Of a DNA stretch of 64,000 nt, positions 38,067 through 45,947 are shown piece by piece. The DNA comes from Vibrio rotiferianus CAIM 577 = LMG 21460. GTDB lineage: Bacteria; Pseudomonadota; Gammaproteobacteria; Enterobacterales; Vibrionaceae. The notes beneath the pieces are model-generated. The model was not told where the DNA came from. It saw nothing but the letters and a program-made list of their open reading frames with translations, and made no database searches. Numbering within the stretch: position 1 is the first letter of the stretch; each line of letters opens with the position of its first letter. Made by a program: the position numbers and the translations under genes. Location: NCBI RefSeq assembly GCF_002741985.1, contig NZ_APHW01000101.1:62001-126000 (forward strand). Direction: 5' to 3'.

Positions 38067-39125
38067 CTAATCTTGTTCTACAAACTTAGGGTCGAACATG
38101 TGGCCGAGCTTGTTGGCTTTGGTTAGTAAGTAGTGCTGGTTATTGGGGTTATTGCCTTCTTGTAATGGCACTCGCTCAACTACGTTGATGCTCACCTTCT
38201 TCAGCGCTGCAAGCTTACGTGGATTGTTAGTCATCAAACGCACTTCATCGATTCCAAGATGCTCCAGCATCCCCTTACAAAACGCGTAATCACGCATATC
38301 GGCAGCAAAGCCAAGACGCTCATTGGCTTCAACAGTGTCAGCACCTTCATCTTGAAGATGATACGCACGAATCTTGTTGATTAAGCCAATCCCTCTGCCC
38401 TCTTGACGAAGATAGAGCAGCACACCGCAGCCTTCTTCCGCAATATTTTGCAATGCACGATTAAGCTGAAAACCACAATCACAACGCGTACTGAACAGCG
38501 CATCACCGGTTAAACATTCTGAGTGCAAACGAATCAGTGGCGCTTCTCTTTTTGAGGGCTCACCATACACCAACGCAAGATGCTCTTTTCCTGTCGCATT
38601 CTCGATAAAGCCATGCATAACAAATGTCCCCCATTGAGTGGGCAGTTTGGCTCTATCGACAAAGCGAACCAAGTTGTAAGGTTCTCGGTGTTTAAGTTCA
38701 GCACGTACGTTCATTAAAATCTCACCTAAATGATTCTGACCGGAACCATCACCGCCGTCGCCCCAAAAGGCATCTTTGTGCGAATGCTCTGTTAGACATG
38801 CACTCCCTGTCTGCATCAACTTTTTAGCAAGCTGAGGGTTTTGCAGAAACTTCTCACGTACGATAAACGCCATCACAGAGAGCTTGTCTTCATCCCAATC
38901 TTCACGCACTAAGTGCTGATGTTTGCGGCTTAAAGCAAAGGCTTCATCGGGACTTTTAGCAATGAGAATCTTATTTTTTAGTTCGGGGTCGCTGAACTTC
39001 TGAGCTTGATAATAATGTTCGCTGGTGGGCCAAAATTGGGTAGAGACTTTGATCGGAACTTGGCAAAAGTTGGAGAGGAAACCGTGAGATTCATCGGGTT
39101 CATAAAAAAGGATCTGATCAACCAT
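38067..39125 (-). CDS. ribA: NADAR (YbiA-like) domain fused to GTP cyclohydrolase II
   Basis: 352 residues from ATG at 39125 ([20 protein letters not shown]), with CAGGAG upstream. Residues ~1-150 are a NADAR/COG3236 domain ([44 protein letters not shown]), an N-glycosidase that removes reactive riboflavin intermediates. Residues ~160-352 are GTP cyclohydrolase II ([20 protein letters not shown] with the zinc Cys residues, [18 protein letters not shown]), the first step of riboflavin synthesis. The same fusion is known in other Vibrio and is thought to clean up the unstable products of the first steps. No FMN riboswitch is evident upstream. Confidence 0.93.
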   Translation of the reverse strand: MVDQILFYEPDESHGFLSNFCQVPIKVSTQFWPTSEHYYQAQKFSDPELKNKILIAKSPDEAFALSRKHQHLVREDWDEDKLSVMAFIVREKFLQNPQLAKKLMQTGSACLTEHSHKDAFWGDGGDGSGQNHLGEILMNVRAELKHREPYNLVRFVDRAKLPTQWGTFVMHGFIENATGKEHLALVYGEPSKREAPLIRLHSECLTGDALFSTRCDCGFQLNRALQNIAEEGCGVLLYLRQEGRGIGLINKIRAYHLQDEGADTVEANERLGFAADMRDYAFCKGMLEHLGIDEVRLMTNNPRKLAALKKVSINVVERVPLQEGNNPNNQHYLLTKANKLGHMFDPKFVEQD

Positions 39126-39289
39126 AATCGTACTCCTGACATTGCTATTCAATAGTCAACAAAAAGCATATCGCTATTGATATAATGTTTAGTAACGCAG
39201 GATAAGAAAGTCAAACAACTTGGTGTAAATCAGAAAATGAAAAGGGCAGCCTTATGACTACCCCAAGGTTTTATTCCGCAGTGTGAGAA

Positions 39290-39487
39290 TTAGTGAATTA
39301 AGCCAAGTTCCCTTGCTTCTTCGATGCTTAAGCCGCTTTCACGGATTTCACGAAGTGCTTCAATACGACGTCTTGCTTCGGCAGACTTCACAGTTTTCTC
39401 AGGTCTCACAACGGATTCTTCTTCTGGGAGTTCCCACTTGTGAGCGATGTTGCTCATCTCTTCATGGTCGATAGAATTAATGGACAT
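39290..39487 (-). CDS. Small PA3496-like hypothetical protein
   Basis: 65 residues from ATG at 39487 with a strong GGAGGA ribosome site. The second half RRRIEALREIRESGLSIEEA resembles small conserved proteins of gamma-proteobacteria annotated as PA3496 family; the function is unknown. It is followed on the same strand, after about 165 bases, by the ribA fusion. Confidence 0.75.
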   Translation of the reverse strand: MSINSIDHEEMSNIAHKWELPEEESVVRPEKTVKSAEARRRIEALREIRESGLSIEEARELGLIH

Positions 39488-39806
39488 ATTTCCTCCGAAC
39501 ACACCATGTTTTCGATGGCTAATCTATAGCAAACCCCTACCGCTGAGGTAAGAAAAACTGTGGGGAAATGTGACCCCTTTCGACCTTTCATCAACTCGTT
39601 AATAGATTCATCATTTAGTTTTTGCAAACCACGTTTATAGCGATTAAATTTGAAGAATTCCCCCTACGAAAAGTAAGCTGATCCAGCTCTCATTTTTCCC
39701 TCACTAGTTCACACTTCCATAACGGAAAAAAATCTTTTTATTACACTCAACTTTCGAGTCACTTCACTGATTAGACGGTTTTATCTTTCGTAAACCTCAT
39801 ACACCT

Positions 39807-39825
39807 GATAATGATAATAATTATC
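39807..39825 (+). promoter_or_regulatory. Fur box upstream of the ATPase pair
   Basis: GATAATGATAATAATTATC matches 18 of 19 bases of the Fur consensus GATAATGATAATCATTATC. It ends 23 bases before the first ATPase ATG, so iron-bound Fur would block its promoter. The remaining ~300 bases to the left hold no gene. Confidence 0.88.
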
Positions 39826-39848
39826 TTTTGTATTGGTAAGGTGTAATT

Positions 39849-40703
39849 ATGAGTGAACTTAACCTGAGCCAGGCATTCCACTCTGATCCCGTTATTCAGA
39901 TCAGAGATTTATGCGTGGACTACATCACTGATAACGGTGACTTCAACGCTGTTAAATCGGTGAGCTTTGATATTGGAAAGGGCGAAATATTTGGCCTGGC
40001 TGGAGAATCTGGCTGTGGCAAAAGTACCATTGCTTTCTCTATCAACCGTCTACACAAGCCGCCCGCGTTTATCTCTGGTGGACAAATTCTATTTGAAGGC
40101 AAGGATATCCTTCGTCTGCCTGACAATGAGCTAAATACGCTGCGCTGGAGCGAGATTGCGATGGTATTCCAAAGTGCCATGAACTCGCTAAATCCCGTTC
40201 TCACCGTTCAAGAACAGTTTGCCGACGTATTACGCCACCACAAAGGATTAACCAACGAGCAAGCCAAGGACCGTGCCGAGAAGCTTCTCGATCTCGTCAA
40301 TATCCCCCGAAACCGCTTGGGCGAGTATCCACACCAGTTCTCTGGTGGTATGCGTCAGCGATTGGTGATTGCGATTGCCCTTTCTCTCAATCCCAAACTA
40401 ATCATTATGGATGAACCTACTACCGCTCTCGATGTAGTAGTACAACGCGAGATTTTGCAGCAAATTTATCAGCTACGTGATGAATTTGGTTTCTCGGTAC
40501 TCTTCATCACTCACGACTTAGCGCTAATGAGCCAATTGTGCGACCGCATTGCGATTATGCGGCATGGCAAGATTGTCGAAGTAAACGGCTCCTACGAAAT
40601 CCGTAACCACCCTCAACACGAATACACCCAAAAACTTTGGGCTTCATTCCCGAATATCCACGATGTGCATAAACAACCGCAGACGGAAGGAGCGCCAGCA
40701 TGA
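39849..40703 (+). CDS. Oligopeptide-type ABC ATPase (DppD/OppD-like), probably Fur regulated
   Basis: 284 residues. Walker A GESGCGKST, Q-loop AMVFQSAMNSLNPVL, signature FSGGMRQRLVIAIALS, Walker B LIIMDEPTTALDVV. The C-terminus has the family pattern HPQHEYTQKLWASFP. Normally such ATPases accompany two permeases and a binding protein; here only a second ATPase follows, overlapping by four bases (ATGA). The Fur box suggests iron limitation as a signal, perhaps uptake of an iron-chelating peptide or siderophore through distantly encoded permeases (inference). Confidence 0.92.
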   Translation: MSELNLSQAFHSDPVIQIRDLCVDYITDNGDFNAVKSVSFDIGKGEIFGLAGESGCGKSTIAFSINRLHKPPAFISGGQILFEGKDILRLPDNELNTLRWSEIAMVFQSAMNSLNPVLTVQEQFADVLRHHKGLTNEQAKDRAEKLLDLVNIPRNRLGEYPHQFSGGMRQRLVIAIALSLNPKLIIMDEPTTALDVVVQREILQQIYQLRDEFGFSVLFITHDLALMSQLCDRIAIMRHGKIVEVNGSYEIRNHPQHEYTQKLWASFPNIHDVHKQPQTEGAPA

Positions 40704-41634
40704 GTGAACCGATCATCCAAATGAAAAATGTGATCAAGGAATTCAAAGTCGGTGGTGGCTTCGCCAAAGAAGAAACCTTCCGCGCGCTTCAAGGCGTGAG
40801 CTTTGATCTTTATGCAGGTAAAACGCTCGCGCTAGTGGGCGAATCTGGCTGCGGGAAGAGTACGTGTGCGCGATTAATTACCAAGGTGTATCCAGCCAGT
40901 GATGGCGAGATCCTTTTTAACGGAAAAAACATCAACGACATTACTGCTCGCGCTGAGCTCCAGGACTACCGCAGTAAGGTTCAAATGGTATTCCAAGACC
41001 CATTTGGCTCTTTGAATCCAACCCATACCATTCGTCATCACTTAGCTCGCCCACTGAAGATTCATAAGCAAGTGAAGAGTGACAAAGAAATCCCAGCTAA
41101 GCTACTAGAGCTGCTGGATTTAGTCGAACTGCCAGAGGAAACACTGAATAAGTTCCCTCATGAACTCAGTGGCGGTCAGCGCCAACGCGTCAATCTAGCA
41201 CGCGCGCTTGCAGTTGGTTCGCAGCTCATTCTTGCTGATGAACCCACATCTATGCTGGATGTTTCGATTCGTTTGGGTGTATTGAATCTAATGCAACGTA
41301 TGAAGCAAGAGCTGGGTATCGGTTTCTTATACATCACTCATGACCTTGCAACAGCGCATTACATCGCTGAAGAAACCGCAGTTATGTACAAGGGACAGAT
41401 CGTAGAGTGGGGGGGGATACGCAAGCGATCCTAATGAACCCTCAGCACCCATACACTAAGTTATTGATCTCGGCAGTACCGGATCCTGATCTTCCATTTG
41501 GCAACCTAGTAGAAAGTGAACCAAACTATTCCATAGATGCCGATGAGATCCGAAGTCGCAGCAGTATTGTGCTAGAAGACTACGATCAAATTGGGCCAAA
41601 CCACTTTGTAAAACAATGGACTGAGGCAGCTTAA
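40700..41634 (+). pseudogene. Second oligopeptide-type ABC ATPase (DppF/OppF-like), frameshifted at a G8 run
   Basis: Starts MSEPIIQMKNVIKEFKVGGG, with Walker A GESGCGKST, Q-loop MVFQDPFGSLNPTH, signature LSGGQRQRVNLARALA and Walker B LILADEPTSMLD. The frame is broken at eight G (41409-41416) right after GQIVEW. The other frame carries on with GDTQAILMNPQHPYTKLLIS and ends at 41634. Nine G (or six) would give one ~311-residue protein. The catalytic core is intact; the break would remove the C-terminal OppC/DppF tail. Either a sequencing error, a slippage-prone switch, or a true truncation. Confidence 0.88.
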
Positions 41635-42098
41635 TGGACTTAATGACCTGGCAAGATCAGATTTCAGATTGGTATGAAAATCGGAAGCATGATCAAGTAG
41701 AAACCTTAGAAGTGATCTTATATCAAGCACCTGTTTCGGTGTTTGGCCCAGAGCTAACTGATGAACAGAGTAAAGCCATTGCCTGTTGGTTAGATGGTGG
41801 ACTTAGAGTGTTTCAACATGCCAGGCATCAGGACCCATATAAAGCATTTCAAACGTTGCAGTACATTAGCGCAAAGTTAGAGCATACGGCTTGTGATGCA
41901 ATGACTGATGTTTTAATTAAAGATTGGTGCTTAAAGCGGCTACAGCATGTCACCGTACTGTCGCTAGAGTTTTGCAATCAGCAAAATGAACAAGAGCAAG
42001 CCCTCTGGAAGGTAAACTCGGACACGCTAATCAGTGCACATGTTAAGGTGATGAGCTATCTTGGTTGGAATGAAATGAAAAGAAAGATGGCTAACTAA
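41634..42098 (+). CDS. Hypothetical protein, 154 residues, linked to the ATPase pair
   Basis: No family recognised. Predicted cytosolic and helical (MDLMTWQDQISDWYENRKHD, then VFQHARHQDPYKAFQTLQYI). Its ATG shares one base with the preceding stop (TAATG), so it belongs to the Fur-controlled operon. A role in iron transport is inferred only from position. It lies convergent to the small RNA region downstream of rctB. Confidence 0.7.
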   Translation: MDLMTWQDQISDWYENRKHDQVETLEVILYQAPVSVFGPELTDEQSKAIACWLDGGLRVFQHARHQDPYKAFQTLQYISAKLEHTACDAMTDVLIKDWCLKRLQHVTVLSLEFCNQQNEQEQALWKVNSDTLISAHVKVMSYLGWNEMKRKMAN

Positions 42099-42124
42099 GA
42101 GGTAAATTGAGCTGAAGTTTAAAT

Positions 42125-42200
42125 GAAAAAAAGCGAGTCTCTTGCGCAAGAGACTCGCTAAGTCAATTCTTATTGAATATGACAATATGGTCCAAAAAGG
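42125..42200 (-). ncRNA. Putative small RNA A, downstream of rctB
   Basis: On the minus strand, an inferred start near 42200 precedes ~75 bases that end in a perfect hairpin (GCGAGTCTCTTGC / GCAAGAGACTCGC) and a T-run, a strong rho-independent terminator. A near-perfect CRP site lies about 41 bases upstream of the inferred start, with an AT-rich -10 region between. The body shares blocks such as CATATTGT, GAAT, GACTT and GCGAGT with the second element. No open frame is evident. The promoter and start are inferred. Confidence 0.6.
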
Positions 42201-42234
42201 TCCAAAATAACATGTTAACGTGAGCACGTTAGCG

Positions 42235-42250
42235 CGTGACTCACATCACA
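42235..42250 (-). promoter_or_regulatory. CRP-binding site upstream of putative small RNA A
   Basis: TGTGATGTGAGTCACG on the minus strand matches the CRP consensus TGTGANNNNNNTCACA at all but the last position. Centred near 42242, it fits a class II position if transcription starts close to 42201. Confidence 0.65.
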
Positions 42251-42486
42251 AAATTTAACGCAACATAATGACAATTTTGTCAGAGAAAAGTCATCATTTT
42301 GCAAGAAACCAAGTACCACATGAATAATAAAGCTTAAGTTTGCATCAATATTCACGGTAAAAATCTATTTTAGCCAAATACATTCCAGACATTTAGTCAA
42401 TTATTGCAGTGAAACATCAAGATTAAGCAACATTGCGAACAATAAAAAATCACTTGCATATTCATGCACTTTAACAAAGCTGAGGC

Positions 42487-42590
42487 AAAAAAAAAGCGAG
42501 TCCCCAAAAGGAAACTCGCGAAGTCTATTCAGAATGAATGTAACAATATGAGCCAATCTATTAATCATCAGAAAGGACAAAAGGTTGTCT
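42487..42590 (-). ncRNA. Putative small RNA B or rctB 3' end element
   Basis: A second copy of the same arrangement: conserved CATATTGT, GAAT and GACTT blocks, then a GCGAGT-stem hairpin and a long T-run (minus strand) ending near 42487. The terminator is ~220 bases after the rctB stop and may also end the rctB transcript. A weak promoter-like TTGCAG...TAATAT is present; the 5' end is uncertain. Together with element A it forms a tandem pair ~360 bases apart. Confidence 0.5.
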
Positions 42591-42736
42591 ATTCGAGATA
42601 GATATTAGTCACTGAATTGCACTGCAATGTCAGCCCCTTGTAAGAGTTAAGTCTGGATTCTATCAGCGAAAATCATTGTTACATTTAGAATCAATCAGTC
42701 ATACTTATTGCTCAAATAACACTTTAATGCAGGTAA

Positions 42737-44707
42737 TTAGATTGCCATTTCATCAAGCGCTCTAATTACCATATCATCCACATGACCTTCAAACACCTGC
42801 CTACATACTTTACGACGAACCGCCAAACCGGCAATCAAACGTTCAATAGTGAGATGCTTGATATCATTTTGACCATTATATAGCTCAACCGTCTTACTCA
42901 ATGTCTCGTATGGAAGTGGTTCCTCTCCAACTCTCAGCCAATCAAGCTTGTCAATGAACTCAGAACACTCTTCTTTAATTGAGGCATAGGAGTGCCCTGT
43001 CATTGCCGATAGAGCCGTTATGCTGCGTTCTAGCGCCTCTGGGGAGGTGTATTTGGATAGAGTAATGGTGATCTCATCTGCGTTGATCTCTACTAGGTGC
43101 TTTTTCTGCTTCACTCGGCGGCCCAAATTGCCCCGTGGAGAAGGCGCTTTACGTTGAATAGGCTCAAATTCGCCGTCTATGATACCTGAGAGCTCGTCTA
43201 GCTGTTGCCGGGTAACCATTTCATTGCGAAGTGGGTTTGGCAGCGTAGGCGCCATATTACGCTTTCCTGCATTGGTGGTTCGGGCGCGAGAGTAGCGTAA
43301 CACCTCTTCCACATCGCATTTGATATCGATTTGGTAATCCGTGACTTTTCCACTTTGGATCATCGTTTCGATCGTTAAGTGGTATCCCCAAAGATTTACG
43401 ACGAAAAGATCTTCCGTTCCCTTACCATCTGACAAGCGCTTCAACTCTCGGATCAGATCCATAGAAAATCTTCGCCATTCAATGTTACGAGCAAGTTTTT
43501 GATTCAACTCGCTTAACAACATGCAATCGGTGTGTCTTCGTACCATTCGACTACGGAAGAACGAATACAACTGGAATACCAAGGTATGCTGCTTCAGAAT
43601 TTCTGGTGGGAACAAGAAGAAATAATCACGTGTCAGCAGTTCTTCGTAAAACGATGGTTCCCACACTAGGATGTATAAGTTTGGCTTAATTCGAATTTCG
43701 CCGTCGGCACCTTCAACAGGCGCTTCTTCCGATGCGGTAATGGTTCGGGCAATGAAGCGAAAACGATCACTCTTAAAGCCTTCTGGCATGTTCTCACTTA
43801 GCCAGCGACCAGTCAGTTCATGCAGTTGAAAATCTGTAAATTCAATACGATCAATACTGTCGCGGATTGAATCCCGAGCGGGGCCACTGTCTTTCTTGCC
43901 ACGTAACGATAGGATATCAGTGATGTACAAAGGCGTTTTATTTGGCACATGAGCTGCTTCCATGTGGTACTGATCTTTATGGTGATCATGGTATTGTACA
44001 GTAAGCGTAAACAACGCAAACAGCGTCATCAGATCGTCCACCGTCATGATATTTTTCGACGATCGCGTTTCAATCACAGCTTTAGTACCAGAGATCGACA
44101 CCATCGATTTCTGATAGCTTTTACGAGTACGAGGCGGTGCTAGTGCTTGGTCGATGATCCCGGCCCAGTTAGTTGGCGAGACAACAAATTGATCCGCTTC
44201 ATCTTTCATCATGGGTGGTGTGTTAAGGCCATGCTCATTAAGTAAGCGTTTGTTTACTTGCGTTTGTGCCAATGCCTTAGAGCGTTTCTGCTTCTCATTT
44301 TGGCGAACTTTCTCCGTTACCAAGCTGGTGGCTCCCAAGGCAGAAATCAGTTGGTTAGGATTGACAAACTTATGAAGCATGGTTTTTCCAGCAAGGCCTT
44401 CTTCAAAGCGAACAGGGGTTTGCGTAAATAAACCAATACCTACAGCTGCACGTAAACGTTGCTGTAATGCCGCACGTGTCAGCTGACCATCTGTGGCTTC
44501 TACAATTTCTGTCGTAGAAACTAAACCATCTTTGCTACTGAATCCACGTAATGAAATTAGATTAAGCAGTTCTAAGATACTTTTAGTCACCCCTTTGAAA
44601 TGTTGGTATTGTTCTACCCAATCTGCAGAAGATTCGTGTACCTCAAAAAGATGTCCATCCTTATGGCTTCTTGGTGCTTTAATCAGAATTTTTTCATCAG
44701 CTGTCAT
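42737..44707 (-). CDS. rctB: Chromosome II replication initiator RctB
   Basis: 656 residues, against 658 for V. cholerae RctB. It starts MTADEKILIKAPRSHKDGHL and contains the family blocks LNLISLRGFSSKDGLVSTTE and FRFIARTITASEEAPVEG, with a basic C-terminal region (RRVKQKKHLVEIN). RctB binds the methylated ATGATCA iterons and melts the adjacent AT-rich tract to start chromosome II replication; it is unique to Vibrionaceae. The origin lies immediately upstream, as in V. cholerae. Expression is normally autorepressed through sites in its own promoter; I could not place these exactly here. Confidence 0.98.
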   Translation of the reverse strand: MTADEKILIKAPRSHKDGHLFEVHESSADWVEQYQHFKGVTKSILELLNLISLRGFSSKDGLVSTTEIVEATDGQLTRAALQQRLRAAVGIGLFTQTPVRFEEGLAGKTMLHKFVNPNQLISALGATSLVTEKVRQNEKQKRSKALAQTQVNKRLLNEHGLNTPPMMKDEADQFVVSPTNWAGIIDQALAPPRTRKSYQKSMVSISGTKAVIETRSSKNIMTVDDLMTLFALFTLTVQYHDHHKDQYHMEAAHVPNKTPLYITDILSLRGKKDSGPARDSIRDSIDRIEFTDFQLHELTGRWLSENMPEGFKSDRFRFIARTITASEEAPVEGADGEIRIKPNLYILVWEPSFYEELLTRDYFFLFPPEILKQHTLVFQLYSFFRSRMVRRHTDCMLLSELNQKLARNIEWRRFSMDLIRELKRLSDGKGTEDLFVVNLWGYHLTIETMIQSGKVTDYQIDIKCDVEEVLRYSRARTTNAGKRNMAPTLPNPLRNEMVTRQQLDELSGIIDGEFEPIQRKAPSPRGNLGRRVKQKKHLVEINADEITITLSKYTSPEALERSITALSAMTGHSYASIKEECSEFIDKLDWLRVGEEPLPYETLSKTVELYNGQNDIKHLTIERLIAGLAVRRKVCRQVFEGHVDDMVIRALDEMAI

Positions 44708-44805
44708 TTTAGATCCAGATCACACTAGCCGTAGTTTTGCTATGGTTCCGAAGAATAAAGAAAAACAGATCATAAATAAAGAAAAAATCTTTGTTTTTAA
44801 ATAAC

Positions 44806-44861
44806 TGATCTTTTTGATTAAACTGATCTTATTTGATTATATGATCTATTGATCTGGTGAT
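44806..44861. other. AT-rich unwinding-type tract with phased TGAT repeats
   Basis: Seven TGAT tetramers (ATCA on the other strand) start at 44806, 44815, 44824, 44834, 44842, 44850 and 44858, spaced 8-10 bases. The tract lies between the rctB promoter and the iteron array. In V. cholerae, RctB binds single-stranded DNA carrying ATCA repeats in the unwinding element, and this fits. Confidence 0.75.
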
Positions 44862-44918
44862 TTTAGTCTCTGTAACTTACTGTTTTGTTTGGTTATTTTT
44901 GGGTGCCTCTTCGGAACT

Positions 44919-45040
44919 ATGATCATGTTTTTATCGAAACAATGATCAACGAAATGCAGAAAGCATGATCAAAGAATGTCGCAAGCATGATCATTAAATC
45001 ACTGAAAAGATGATCAAAACACTCATGAAACGATGATCAT
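44919..45040 (+). repeat. RctB iteron array, six ATGATCA sites
   Basis: ATGATCA occurs at 44919, 44942, 44965, 44987, 45010 and 45033, all in the same direction with start-to-start steps of 23, 23, 22, 23 and 23 bases, or about two helical turns. Each holds a GATC Dam site. This is the core origin array by analogy with the 12-mers of V. cholerae oriCII, where binding needs Dam methylation. Confidence 0.93.
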
Positions 45041-45054
45041 CATCTTTCTACAAC

Positions 45055-45063
45055 TTATCCACA
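45055..45063 (+). other. DnaA box of the chromosome II origin
   Basis: TTATCCACA, a perfect consensus DnaA box, lies 15 bases after the last iteron, as at V. cholerae oriCII. Confidence 0.92.
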
Positions 45064-45714
45064 GAAGATCGAGTCAATCCAAGAGAACTCTATAGCAACT
45101 ATCGCTTGTGTGGACTCATTTTGTCTCCGGATCGATGATCAAGAGAGAGGTATTTCATCGTTCTGTTCTCAATATTGAGCGTAAAATGTTCAATTGGTGA
45201 AAACTTGGCTTTTTCATTTGAATGTTGTTACCTGAAAAGGTTTCTTAAGGATTCGTCGAAAGCATGATCATGATTGTCTTTGCTACATTTTGTATGATGC
45301 TTGATTTCATCGTTCCGCGTTTTACGTCTTTATTTTGTTGCCATCCCCCAGTCTATCTGCATTCTGCCGTAAATTGACCGTGAAAAGTCATGCTTCCGAG
45401 GTCAAAACGCGCTTGATCATTTTTCCGGTAATTTGATCGCAATGAAAAATTGATATGTCGCGCGCAAGGACACATAAGTTCCTTGATCATGCTTTCGTAT
45501 TTTCTGTTCTTACTGGAAGTATGATCATGAAGAACCCTTGATCATACTTCCGTTTAATATTGCCCTTTTACATACTTAAACGTACTGGACGCATGATCAA
45601 GGCGGTTCTTTTTGTGTTTTTAAATAAAAAAGCTGAATCATCATCAAATACTAGATTCATCTCGCACTATCCGTAATTTAGTACCTTTTTATAATCGTTC
45701 CGGTAAAACGTTAT
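45064..45714. other. rctA-like regulatory side of the origin with scattered RctB-type sites
   Basis: No protein-coding gene is supported. Further ATGATCA or TGATCAT motifs occur at about 45135, 45264, 45414, 45484, 45521, 45539 and 45593, in both directions and unevenly spaced. This corresponds in place to the rctA/inc region of V. cholerae, where extra RctB sites limit initiation. Some motifs adjoin TTCCG or CTGGA-like sequences. Confidence 0.7.
45515..45551. repeat. Perfect inverted repeat carrying two RctB-type sites
   Basis: Arms GGAAGTATGATCA (45515-45527) and TGATCATACTTCC (45539-45551), 13 bases each with no mismatch and an 11-base spacer. It pairs two initiator-type motifs head to head. 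It could be a strong dimer site, a cruciform or an operator. Confidence 0.85.
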
Positions 45715-45729
45715 ATTTACATTGTAAAT
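45715..45729. other. parS2-like site upstream of parA2
   Basis: ATTTACATTGTAAAT, a full match to NTTTACANTGTAAAN, 219 bases before the parA2 start. The variable middle base is T here and C or G elsewhere in this window. Confidence 0.85.
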
Positions 45730-45947
45730 AAGTGACGTCGTAACACTTTAAAACCACACAAGTATCAATCGCTTTATTCGCTAATATTCGATTAATTTTT
45801 GTTATATTTTTATGATTAAATCATAAAACAGTCGTTTGTTAGTGTTTTATGTGTGATGATTGTTCAAAATGTCTGTGCACCTTTTTGTTGTTTTTGGATT
45901 GCAGTGCTGTACAATAAAATGCAGATATCCTTCCAACGGAATTTGGC

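Noticed and set aside
39126..39289. Possible FMN riboswitch before the ribA fusion
   Set aside because: The ~160 bases do not show the conserved RFN segments.
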